DNA from: Bigelowiella natans CCMP2755
Lineage: Eukaryota > Cercozoa > Chlorarachniophyceae
Length of the DNA stretch: 31,913 nt
Assembly: GCA_000320545.1 (NCBI GenBank)
Contig: ADNK01000415.1
Span: 42,501 to 74,413 of the forward strand
Direction of reading: 5' to 3'
Positions within the stretch are counted from its first letter, which is position 1. Each line of letters starts with the position of its first letter. Shown here piece after piece: positions 10,576 to 21,596 of the stretch. The notes under the pieces are model-generated. The model saw only the letters and a program-made list of their open reading frames with translations. It had not been told where the DNA came from and searched no databases. Made by a program: the position numbers and the translations under genes.

Positions 10576-10669
10576 TCCTCTTACTCAACACACGTTTATT
10601 TGACAGTAAAGCTTCGAGATATTCATTGGGCTTCGTGATAAGAGGGGAAAATAGAAGTAAAAATTAAAA

Positions 10670-12380
10670 ATGAGTGAAGACATGACGATTCGACACGATG
10701 CAGAAGGTGAGAAAACTTCGTCTTCGTCGGGCGTCTCAGCTCCTTGTTCTGATAAGACTGGAAAAGCTGAGAAAGGACTTTCGAACAGTGGGGGTGGGAT
10801 GGAAGATGGTGCTGAGGTTGATACGGATACTGATGAGTGCATCTTCTGCATGGATAGCATTTCAAAGGATGACCAGGGCGGAATTGAGTGCTGCGAGCAT
10901 ATATTTCATGCAGATTGTATTAAAAATTGGTCTAAATTTAATAACCAATGCCCATTATGCAGAAGAAGGTTCTACAAGATACGTCGTTGTATCGTCATGG
11001 GGAATCAGCTTAAATATATTGATATGCATGTCAAAGATGTGGATCAAAAGATAGAAGAGGATGGAGATGGCAGCCCTGATGATTTCCTCGGCGACTTAGA
11101 AAATTTCCTCGGTGAAGATGACAACTTTGTCGTACATGACGAATACGAACATGAATATTACAACGATGAGGAATATCAGGTTGCAGCTACGAAATAGTTC
11201 ACTTATGAATTAGCATGTTTGTGACAATGCGATCTTGACTGCATAGTGCGATGTTTACCGTTGAGATTGATGAATTATACTCACCACACAAAGGAGAGAG
11301 ATGACGGCTCTAAGGCATTACATATTGTAGGGTCATATAGAACAAGATCAAGGTGCAGAGCTGAGAAGAAGCAGTAGATCTGCAAGACCACCACAACCGC
11401 AACCGTTGTCGGTTCCGAGAAGCCTTCATCGTTTCACACGTTCGTATCTTGGTGTCTCATATCGTGAGATGTGTGAAAGTAGTGAAAGACGTCGCGCAGA
11501 GGTTGCATCGGCTAAAGAAGAGCAGCACAGGGAAACAAAATTCGCAGAGACACCTGTGCAGCCTCGGCAGAGCGAAAATGAAACGAGAAAGAAACGGCGC
11601 CAAAAAAAAAGGTTAGCTGCCCAACAAGCACAGCTGAGGGAGACAAAAATCATAAGGACATATGCACAGTCTCGACGGAGTAGAAATGAAACGATTTCAA
11701 GAAGTACAACACAGCGAAAATATAACCATCAGTCTCGTGACAAGAATGTGTCAGACGCGAGGAAAAGAGCTGCCGCCATTCTTCGGTTGGAGAGGAAGCG
11801 CAAATTGCGCATTTTTGCAAAGAAATTTTTCCGTGATGGGAAACAACATCAGCAACATCCATATGAAAGAAATCGGAAGCAGAGACAGCCCAAGCATAGA
11901 TTACAACAGAAAAGCAATCGACACCAGGGAAAGGGAAATGGTGTCTCACAAACACAATCAAGTTTGAATGGTTGCAAAGGAAAACTTAAGAGAAGAAAGA
12001 AGGCATTCTCATCGACACCGAACATCGTAGATTTGATTTTGAATGACATGGATGACAAACAGGACACCAGTTCATTTGATTCAAAACCATCATCATCCTC
12101 ATCATCATCAGCAGCAGTAGCAACGGCACAATCTTCTCATCAGACCCAACTCATACCACCACCTTCCCATTTGAATCGGACGAGTGCTGAAGACAACATG
12201 AAGCGGAATCAACGTAGAGTTCAGCAGCAAACAACGAATCGGAAGAGAGAGAGAATTCAGATCAATGGCGCAAGGAAGCAGGAAACAAAAACAACTAGTT
12301 CAGTCCGCAAGCGCAAGAGGATAAAAATTCCACGCCGAAAATTGTGCCAAAGGCTGATGCTACTTAGCAAAGCAATTTGA
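10670..12380 (+). CDS. RING-H2 finger protein, putative E3 ubiquitin ligase, two exons
   Basis: Exon 1 (10670–11179) encodes an acidic protein with a RING-H2 finger at residues 57–97: Cys57, Cys60, Cys75, His77, His80, Cys83, Cys94 and Cys97, all present with family spacing (seen in CIFC, HIFHADC and CPLC). RING-H2 fingers bind two zincs and recruit ubiquitin-loaded E2 enzymes. An acidic Asp/Glu tail follows. If exon 1 is read through it stops at 11197, but a CAG/GTTGCA donor at 11180 can join in frame to an acceptor at 11330. That opens a 350-codon second exon (11331–12380) with no ATG of its own. This half is strongly basic (RRR, KRKLRIF, KKRLAAQ) with Ser and Gln runs, so it is probably nuclear and disordered. 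Joined length is about 519 residues. The donor is weak, so the two parts could be separate. Confidence 0.7.
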
Positions 12381-12691
12381 TCGTAGCATGATAGGCTGCA
12401 CAATGTTTCTTCTTGTGAAGAAATCATGACGCCACAATGATGCATGTACACTAGTACACACGAGCGGAGCACAGCTGCCCCCGTCGCGCTCGCTTGCGCA
12501 ATCAGTTGTTTGTATTAGTTGTTGCGATCCTGGAGCGTGTGCGTGATCATTTGTGCGATTGTCGCACTTCATCTCATTGACGTTGGAAGAATTAGCAACT
12601 AGTCTAGTAGTGGCAATGGCAGAACCTGCACATCACTAGAAGACTGCCCCGTGCATTTGTCACAACAATGACACTCATTGTATTTTTATCG
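12381..12691. other. intergenic between convergent genes
   Basis: Gap of about 310 bases between the RING gene (plus) and the membrane-protein gene (minus). Nothing coding is seen; it should hold both 3' ends. Confidence 0.5.
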
Positions 12692-13666
12692 CTACATGCC
12701 CTTTTGATTCTTGCACACGTAGTACAAAAAATACAAATTTCCAATCACAAGAAACCAAATTCCAAGGTCGCTTCCCGCCGAATAGTTTCGAGATTGAAAA
12801 TCTTGTTCTTCGCTTACAGAGGCATCCCGTTGAACGATTGTAAATGTGAAAGCAAGAATACTTAATCCTGTGATAGGTACAATTATGATCGCTGAGATTA
12901 ATAGACATGCAAGCCTTTTCTTGGCGTAAGTATATTGCTTCACGGTCAAAAGACGGCGCTTCTTCGCTTCTGAGACAATAGTCTGTAAAGGCTTCATCTT
13001 GACGCTTGTTGCTGTATGTGATTCTTCGACGCATTCTGATTGATGCTGACCTGAGGCAACAGAATGCACAGAAAAGTTCTTGTTGTTTGGTGGACCGGTT
13101 CCGTTTCTGGTGTAATCACTTTTGCTAGTTGGCGAATTTGCAACATATTCTTTATCATGTTTGCGGTCTGTGATAAAAAGCATATTATGTTAAACAATGG
13201 GATATTATTACAAGTCTCATTTTGTCAAAAAATAAGACAACACCCTTGTTTGAGTAATTTAGGGGTTGCTTGTCATTAGTAGTCTGAGAGGGATTTGAAT
13301 TCTCAAGAATCCCCTGCAAAACATAACTGCGAAGCCTCACCAAACAACATATGTAATAGAAACCACAAACAAGTATTGTCAATCCCGCGGTAACTTGTCT
13401 CAATGCCGCCCATCGATTGTCGTCGGTCACAATGGTTGCGATGAGAGAGGCCACAAACAACACTTCCGGAAATATGATCGCTGTATATTTTGAAAACATA
13501 TATTTAGAAAACGAGTTGCAGCACATGTAATGATATGTAACCGACCTGCTATTAAAGATGAAGTTGCCGACGATGGTATTCTTATAGTGATATTCACTAA
13601 TGAATATGCCGCTAGGCTCACAAGGTAGACCAAAATCTTACGTAAAATAAGATGAAGATTATACAT
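12692..13666 (-). CDS. polytopic membrane protein, unknown family, three exons
   Basis: Exons 13666–13546, 13480–13244 and 13167–12692 join in phase 1 at both junctions (introns of 65 and 76 bp) to give about 277 residues. I count five hydrophobic segments: ILVYLVSLAAYSLVN, IIFPEVLFVASLIATIV, VTAGLTILVCGFYYICCLV, LACLLISAIIIVPITGLSI and IWFLVIGNLYFLYYVC. A long hydrophilic loop rich in Ser, Asn and Lys separates the third and fourth. The layout is reminiscent of the last part of a seven-helix protein, and one or two N-terminal helices could lie on unfound upstream exons. I recognise no signature, so no receptor or transporter role is claimed. It is divergent from the HECT gene. Confidence 0.55.
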
Positions 13667-14465
13667 GTGATAGGAAAGCTACAACGAAGTCGTGGACATG
13701 TTTACTATGTTTACCACAACGAGCCCGAGTAAATTTCCCTATGTAAATAAAGGATAGTGTGTCTGTTAATGCTGGTCGAGCGTGCGTTTATGCGTTTAGT
13801 GTTGACTTTACAACTGTATCAAAAACTCTATAATTGTTTCTCTACCACAGCTATGGTGTTGAGGGTGATGCTTGCTTCCCTATTCATTAAAAGAGGTTTG
13901 TCTTGTCAACTATGTCAACTTGTGCTACTTTCACATTTAGTGTAACTTATCGATTGAAATTAGTATCACCATCCATAATAGAATGGCTCGTGTAATCCGA
14001 AAATATACACCACTAGAAGCAAAGCTTGGAAAGTTGTCAACCTGTCCCATCAAAGATGCATCACATGTAATAACTGACATCCAGATCTAACATTGAATGG
14101 CCAAGCAATCCGTTAAAGGACTACAGGACTACAACCTTCTCATCGATGTGAGATGAACATTCACCGTCTTCGATTCGTAAAAAAACAACCACAAGAACTG
14201 TGCTACACATCCCGCAATCTTGAGGGAGTCGCTAACGACCCATACCAAATCGGTCATCTGGAGCTATGATTGATGATGGAAGTGAATGTTCATGCGCGCA
14301 CGTTTTGGATCAGGTCATGAGTAGTGTCCCCCACATCCCACAAAACGGTTCTGTGCTCACTTTGTGTTCACACTGAGTTTCCATGTATTTTACCAAGTCG
14401 CAGAGGACGAATTCCATGCGTTCAAGGTTGTAAACACGTACACGTGGAAAACAAAAGTGCTAAAA
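13667..14465. promoter_or_regulatory. divergent region and possible first exon of the HECT gene
   Basis: Lies between the membrane-protein gene (minus) and the SAM–HECT gene (plus). A plus-strand ATG at 13983 opens a 35-codon frame (MARVIRKYTPLEAKLG) with a GTAATA donor-like site after it, so the HECT protein may begin here. The frame of the first secure HECT exon is open upstream of 14466 to about 14364, without an ATG, which also hints at an upstream exon. No promoter element was identified. Confidence 0.35.
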
Positions 14466-17400
14466 ATGGGATCTCTTGGTCGTTCAGTCTTTGCAGAGAT
14501 TGCTCATTTGTTTCAAAGCATGTTCGGACATTTGATTTGTTCCCTGCGACACGATGAGGATGTGCAAAGCGCAGATTGCATAAAAAGCAACGCGATTCGA
14601 ATCCTGCGACATGAGAGAGAAATGGTGAAGAACTTTCGAGCAAATTACGATGACCCGTGGCATTTTGTGTTGCAAAAAGCATGTCGTAAAACAAAATTCA
14701 CCTGTGTTGTCAAACATAATTTATACGAGCATTTCATTGCCCCCTCTGTCGGCATGATCAAACTCTTGACCCTAGTGGGCTTGGCCTTAGCAGATGATAT
14801 ATCAACCTCACTGTCACCATCCTCAGTATCTCGGGAGAGCAATATCTTGAGTTGGGAGCCAAAAGATATTCAGGCCTTCTTCCTGGAGGCTGGCAGGACT
14901 GAGGTAATATTTTTGATTCGCGAGGGGTGCAGCCACTTTCCTACAATTGATGTTTACTAATTTACGCATGTACAAATTCTAGTATCAGTCCGAATAGATA
15001 ATTAGTCTGTGCACTATTATTTTGATATTGCTTAGCATCCCATTGTTTTTAATAATGTGAGTTCAGGTGAACTTGTCTTTGATCGAGGACATGGGGCTAA
15101 CAGGGTCTGATTTCTTGAGGGGTGTCCTCGATGGGGATGTACTTGATGCCTTAGGAGTAAATTCAATACTATCAAAGAAACGAATCTTGAATGCGGTAGG
15201 TTTTAATAAAGGTATAGTAAATATCATATTTTTAAATCTGCGATGACAACAAAGGTGGATCATCTCCAGTTTGAGTCCCTTCCAGAGGATCTTTTCGAAC
15301 AGGGAAGTGCAAACCGCCTCTTGAAGACGGTGCTGTTAATAATATTAAGATAAAGATATCGAATAGCTATTGCTTATGGTATTTGATTCTGTACTGTATA
15401 CATGAAAACAGATACGACAGTTACAAGTTGAGCACTTCGGTTCTCCTCCAAAGGACATCCTTGAACGGCGTAGCGCAAACCGTCCAATATTTTATTGGCT
15501 GTCTTCAATGTATTCTACGTACCAAACTTACGCCTAAGGGGGAGAGAGAGAGAGATACAAACACTAAGATGGTATGGAGAAAGCCCCTCTGTATGAAACA
15601 TGAAACAGACTGATAGGAGAAAGGGGGATGATCTCAAAATAATTAGAGACACCGAAAAGAAGCTTCTTCTTAGGTACGAAAGTGCGCCACGCAGTACGCT
15701 AATATGGCTACGGTACTTCCGCGAGAACAAGGATAATGGGCTCGATATGCTAACCGAACAAATTCGGTCGTTAGATTCGACACACTTCTGGCTACAGACA
15801 TTCTTTATCCCCAACTATCCAGGTAATATGGCGAATCTTAAAGCTATGCTCTTCAGAATATAAATCTTTGTTGTGTACAGCATATGTGCTTTCAAAAACA
15901 CTGGATCTAGATTCCTGGGTCGATGAAATCATAGAGTAATAACAACAAGCTGTGCATCATTGATAAAAATATCGGCTTAATTTAATGAAACATATGTGCA
16001 TGTGCATGTTTGTTTTTTATCATCTAGGTATACAATTTTAGCAAAGATTTTCTTAAGTACGTGCTCCATTTTAATTTGCCTCCGAGAAATTTATAGAGGC
16101 AGGCGGACATTGAAGCAAATTCTAAAAAATAACCTCTTCGAGGATTTCAAAAGAGCTGTAGCATGCACATTATATTGGTAACTCTCACCAGTATTAGGAT
16201 CCATAATTTTGAAAAAATGTTAACATTGATGTCAACTGTATGATCAAATGCTGTGTGATGTCTAACATGTAAATGGTACACTTAGGATGGGATTCAACTA
16301 CACCTTGTACTACATCATCCCAAATTTCGTTCTGGATTTTCTCTTTTACTCGTGCGTCTACTTGTTGTATCCTCTCTCTATCATCGTCAATGTTTGTGTT
16401 GGCATTATTGCGATTTCTGAACTTGAGGTCGAGCAGACATTCATTCATTGGCTGGTAAGTTAGTAGTTCGGTAGACGCAGGGAGCACTGAAACTTTGTAG
16501 AAGTAGTTCTGATGATGCTTAATGCTGATGCTGTAGATAAGTGATAATAAGAATGAACCTGTTTGGTTGCGTGCCTTCCACTCTTTCCTATCCCTCTCAG
16601 CATCTCTCCGCTGTGATTACGCCTAAACATCCTATTTTCTCCATCTGTGACGAATTTAACCAATTAGCGAATCATGGTGGAAGATTATCTACTTGGTCCT
16701 GTTCTTCGAATTCGTCGGGACAACATCCTTGACTCGTCGGTGTTTGAGCTTCAGAGATTTTACAAGTTCAACAGGAACAAAAACCGGAGAAATTCCGTCC
16801 CAAAGATAAGATTCATGAAGGATAACAAGGTAAGTGGGTTGTAATTGGAGAGCATTTCATTCTGTAATTATCAACCAATTGCACTTCTTTTGTATCCCCA
16901 ATATCATCATCGGATTTATCATTGTCAGCCAGAAACTGGAATTGACTTAAATGGACTGTTTCGTGAGTGGTTAACGCTCGCGGCTGCAGAGTTCTTTGAT
17001 GAAAAACGGTTAATCAGCAGCTGAAGTAGTAGTATAGCGGTAGTTGTATCCCTTTCTGACTGTCAAATCAAATTTTCCCTCTATTCAATTCTCCCTCCCT
17101 TACAGAAACGGTCTGGTAACGAGCGTTAGGATTGAGGAGAAGGACAGTGATCTCGTCGAATCCTATGCGGGAAATAGCTGGGGCCTTCCCTCAGGTGCAA
17201 CCTACTTCCGGCTCAGTGAAACGCCCGATGCACTGTCTCCAGCCGGTCAGTGGCATATAGTTTGTTGTAATAGTCAGATACAAGCAGTTATGATAAATGT
17301 ATGCAGGATGAAAACGAAAATGAAATACATGATGATGATGACGATAATCATTGATTGTTCACACTTTACTTGTTTATATTCGACCTAGATTATTACATTA

Positions 17401-19816
17401 CTTTTCAAACCTGTTCATACACATGGTTCTCTTTTTATTTTCAATTTTATCATTCCGCGCATAGAGAGTAACGGAACGACTGCAGGATACAAGGAACGTT
17501 TACGTGCACTAGGGCAGCTGATCGGTCTTTCAGTAGCCACTAACTGTCCCCTTGGTGTAGACCTCTCCCCCTCCCTCTGCAAGGCGATATGTAATATTGC
17601 GCTTGCGGACGAAGACCTTCTGTTTCTCTCTCCAATGAAGTAAGCATAGAAAATAGGAGAAGGAACAAAATATAGTACGTTCAATGATACATGGAGATGA
17701 TTTAGTGTCAATAGCCACAGATATTCCCTTTTTGTAAGACTTCACACAAATTCATCTGGTAGGTATAAGTACTATCGAATGTGCACGGATAAATCACTTA
17801 GCTTAGCTGAGAAGAAAAAGCGCGTTCAGCTTTACTTCGATGACTGGGAGTTCTCCGCGATCAGCCGCCAGCAGCAAGCGTTTCAAGCTAAATTTCAGGC
17901 TAAAAAATTGCGAGAAGAAGAGCATCAGGTACATATATTAAGAGAAGCTGAGGACGGCAAGGACACCGAGGGGCACGAGGTTAAGGAAGTTAATAGAAGC
18001 CAAAAAAGAAAAGGGGGATGTGTAGACGATGACGACAATACTGCAATCAGCGATGGCTCTACTATAGACCAAGGTACAGCACGTTTCCAAATTTAAAGAA
18101 TGTAAAAAATTTTGACTTCATCGGTGGTAGGAATACAGCCGAGATTATGTCACAGGCAAAAATATCGATGTATTCTATGCCCGACTGCACCACACACACA
18201 TACAAGATACGCATAAATGGGTTTGTGTAGAATTCTGGCAGGATATTTTCGAGGATGAAGGTTTGAAAGAAGTAGGTCTTCGAGAACAGCAAGGTTATGG
18301 CATGTGCACATTTTTGTCTTAAGATCTATGTGCTTTACTTTATTTTAGTTTTTCTGTTTTTCTTTCGCATCATACTACAGCATCGAATGAGAGTAAGGTA
18401 GAGGGGAGGAGCAGCATAAGTATCGATGTTCCCGACACAAGTAACGAACTTCGTCCAAAGCTCATCAGGCGCGAATCATTGCTGTCACCTAGCACCAAAG
18501 GACAAAAAGTAACAGTGGAAAATCTGGAGAATTATGCAGCCTTGTGTGTAGAAAAGAGGTTGTTTGACAATGTGAAAGAAGCTCTTACGCTGGTGCGATT
18601 GGGTGTCGACGATGCTCTTGAAGGATGGTGGACAGATGGTCATCTTCTTCATTTTCAGAAAGAACAATCGCACCAAAATATTAATCTTAAGTGAGTATCA
18701 TCAACTTTTGGCCAGGGTCCACTGGAATGTCCGCGATTGCTTCACCATCCGAGGAGTCTCGGAAGGAGTTCAAGGGACAAAGTACATGCTTGTATTGTGA
18801 GTGTAGGAATCTTATCTTCGTGTACGACTCAATCTATTTTACACTGTTTATACACCGTTTGTAAAAGTCTGAAAAGGGTGGTTACTGCTTGTATGTGTTT
18901 ATCTACCTTTTAATCTTTGTCCACAATTCTTCTCCGTAAACCCAAATTTTGCACAAGCTGAATAGTTATTTATGTGTGGATGTTTTTGTGCGTATTTTGT
19001 TTCTCGTTAACCTACAGCAAGTCCAACAGCAAGTAAACATAGCGCAACTTCGAAAGAATATGATTGATATCAAAATTTACACAATTGACTGTACAAAAGC
19101 AACCGTACATGCGCGTTGGTGCAATTTTAGAACACCACCTTTCAATTTATCAACTATACTAGCATCCCAGTTGCGTCATCATTATTATTTATCAACAGCA
19201 GTTATTGTTTCAATAACATGCTATACAACTATCCTCAAATCATCATCCTCTTGTCTAATACTAGGGACCTTGATATCTGCGAAAATGATCCAGATAAAAA
19301 ACGCAGGCAAACCAGGCATCGACATGAGCGATTTCAAAGCACACACACATATAAAAGGTTATCAAATTCAGATTTGACTGAAAAGAAAGTGTTGCATCCG
19401 GGCCAATTAACACAGTCTCTGCTGTTGTGAAGTTGTAAATACTCCTGGCTATCTGTTTTGCCTACTTCCAGGCGATGTGCGAGTAGGTCAGCTTTTCTTT
19501 GAGGTAATGGAGGAAGATGAGGCTCTAAGGATGAAGTATTTCCGATGGCTTACCGGTTTCCCTCCATTGTTCACTTCTTATCCTCCCTCTCCCTGACTTC
19601 TCTCTCGTTCTTCCTTCAGGACTACGCAGGTTGCCTCCTGGGGGATTCAGGGACCTTCCCAATCAAGTCACATTGAACATAGGCAAAGATCCGTCTCGAC
19701 TCCCCGTTGCTCATGCATGCGTGTTCCAATGCGATCTACCGCCTTACACGACTAAGGAGGCCATGCACAAAGGTCTTTCATTGGCCGTAGAGAGCACAAC
19801 CTTTGCGTTGGCGTAG
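14466..19816 (+). CDS. SAM-domain, membrane-anchored HECT-type E3 ubiquitin ligase
   Basis: Eighteen exons join with every phase matching: 14466–14903, 15067–15195, 15255–15329, 15412–15518, 15617–15822, 15881–15935, 16028–16177, 16286–16454, 16668–16829, 16929–17008, 17106–17245, 17465–17639, 17763–18073, 18156–18293, 18381–18638, 19265–19357, 19472–19555 and 19620–19816, about 988 residues. A SAM domain lies at about 130–198 (SWEPKDIQAFF, LDALGVNSILSKKRIL). Residues about 337–443 carry hydrophobic segments (AKIFLSTCSILICL, YIIPNFVLDFLFYSCVYLL, IIVNVCVGIIAI). The HECT domain runs from LRIRRDNILDSS to the C-terminus, with GKPGIDMSDFKAHT, LPPGGF and the catalytic Cys in PVAHACVF (codon 19718–19720, about residue 957). 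HECT ligases form a ubiquitin thioester on this Cys before transfer. The 18638/19265 junction uses a weak donor, and the N-terminus may extend upstream. Confidence 0.8.
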
Positions 19817-21434
19817 TTTTTGTGCTCCATTTACACAGTGCACATCTACGATTGCGTAGTGTGAGAAGGAGACTTCTAGACTGCTAGACTGCTTGCGTCT
19901 CGTCTTGCACAGCATTTCATGATCATCATCACTGCTGTTCTTCTCACCTCAAGTGACGCTAGCTTGACTTCCATCAGTGATGTGCTTGTTTGCTGGACTC
20001 ACATGTCAACAATTGCATGCATGCATGTTTGCACTGGTTTCATTCTGAATGCTGCATGCGCTTTCTAGCTTTGAATGAGCTGCCTGCACTCTAGCACTGT
20101 CAATTTGAAGACTTTTCCGATGTTTCCTTTGCCAGCCTAAATGAGCATCAGTTTCCAACATCTTCATCCAGGGTGGCTAGCTAGCAGGCCCAGACTAGCA
20201 GAGCTAGCGCAGAGCTCTAGAGCTAGCAGAGGCGCACAACTTGACAATTTGATGGCACATGCACACATTCAATTCCATCCCTGGTTTTGCCAAGACTCAC
20301 ACCTCTAGACCTGGGAGCGTTGCAACACGTGCTCACACAGTTCACAAATCAAAATGCTCCCAATTTGAAAAAGACACACGCAAAACCAACTGGCCAAGCT
20401 GCACAACAAATTGTGCAGACGAGCTGTCCCTTCTTGTTTTCATGTCACTGTTGATCTGACTTGGTGGCTGTCAAGTCCACGAGGTCGAGGTGCGCTTGGG
20501 CGATTGATTGGTTGATTTGTGATTGTCACGCGGTGCTAGCGTGGTCACGTGCACCGTGACAGCCTGGTGTTTCCAACGTGCAAAGCTGGAAAGGGCACGC
20601 TTGTGCCACTCTGGCAGCTGTGGCACGCTTGTGGACGTGTCTCAGACAAAAAATGAAGAGTGAACGAACGACGTGTTTCCAATCCAGGCAATGCAGGAAT
20701 CGCAGAATTCCATCAACGACTTGGTGAATGACCGTGAACGGACGATCGAGTCAACGAAGTTTTCTTGTTTGTGCACACAAAAGTGCACTGGATCAATTCA
20801 ATTTGTCAATCCGCACCGTTCTCAATTTTTTTCGTTTGAATTTCAAAGCCGCGATTTGCCAATGAGGGACTTTGTTGGCTTCTTGATCTGCGCTTGCAGC
20901 TTGCGTCCCAAGCACTTTCATTCCGATCGCGCTTCTCCTTCCTAGCTTCCTCCAACGTTCCAGCGTTCCTCAAATTCAACAACTTTCAGTTCCATGCTTT
21001 TCAGCTCATTCTCTAGCCTAGCGATCCTGAAATCCGCCGGAAAATTGGAGCAACCCGAGAGTAGGAAAGAAAACACTCGTGATTTTTCGTACGGCGTTGT
21101 TGTATGTAAGTAGCTAAATATCACATATATTAATATGTACATGGTGTTTTCCTTACATTTCCATGTTAAATTATAGATCTTTACAGCCTAGAATTTTGCC
21201 CAGAACGATCGCTTGCACGCACAACAACACAAGGACCAGACGCCATAGCAGTGAGAGAACGAAGTGAATCATCTTGAGACAGGTGTGATGGCTAATGAGG
21301 GGAGGAAGTGGGTAAAAAAAGGGTCCTGCAGCCGATAGGAGAATTGTTTTTTGGGGATCGAAGCAGTGGGTTCCAATAGTGAGCAAGTAGGCCGATTCAA
21401 TAATTCTTCCTGATTTCTTTTCTTCAGGTGCACA
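19817..21434. other. gene-free CTAG-rich spacer
   Basis: No exon chain is seen. The sequence is full of GCTAGC, CTAGAC and TGCATGCATG words, with a cluster of CTAG tetramers at about 20175–20230. It shares the 19-base word at 20055–20073 with the spacer downstream of TRAPPC5 (29839–29857). The right end includes the probable 5' untranslated region of the TPR gene: a TTTTCTTCAG acceptor-like site lies just before its ATG. Confidence 0.5.
20055..20073 (+). repeat. dispersed 19-base repeat, copy 1
   Basis: The sequence catgcgctttctagctttg occurs here and again at 29839–29857, both in CTAG-rich spacers and in the same orientation. Confidence 0.8.
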
Positions 21435-21556
21435 ATGCCATTACGCATCATCCTAAGCTTCAAATGCCCCACAGACCAGAAATATGAGGCAAGCTTTGCC
21501 ATTAAGGTTGTACTCATGCAGAGTATCCGCATTGTATGTGTATATGCATGGGTATG

Positions 21557-21596
<40 letters not shown>

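Noticed and set aside
14422-14842. Minus-strand frames over the first HECT exon
   Set aside because: Shadow frames: the plus strand is continuous coding and joins in phase into a recognisable SAM domain.
16194-16487. Minus-strand frame of 97 codons, helical and charged, apparently a gene
   Set aside because: It is antisense to plus-strand exon 16286–16454, which has strong splice sites at both ends and joins in phase with exons on both sides. The minus frame begins without an ATG.
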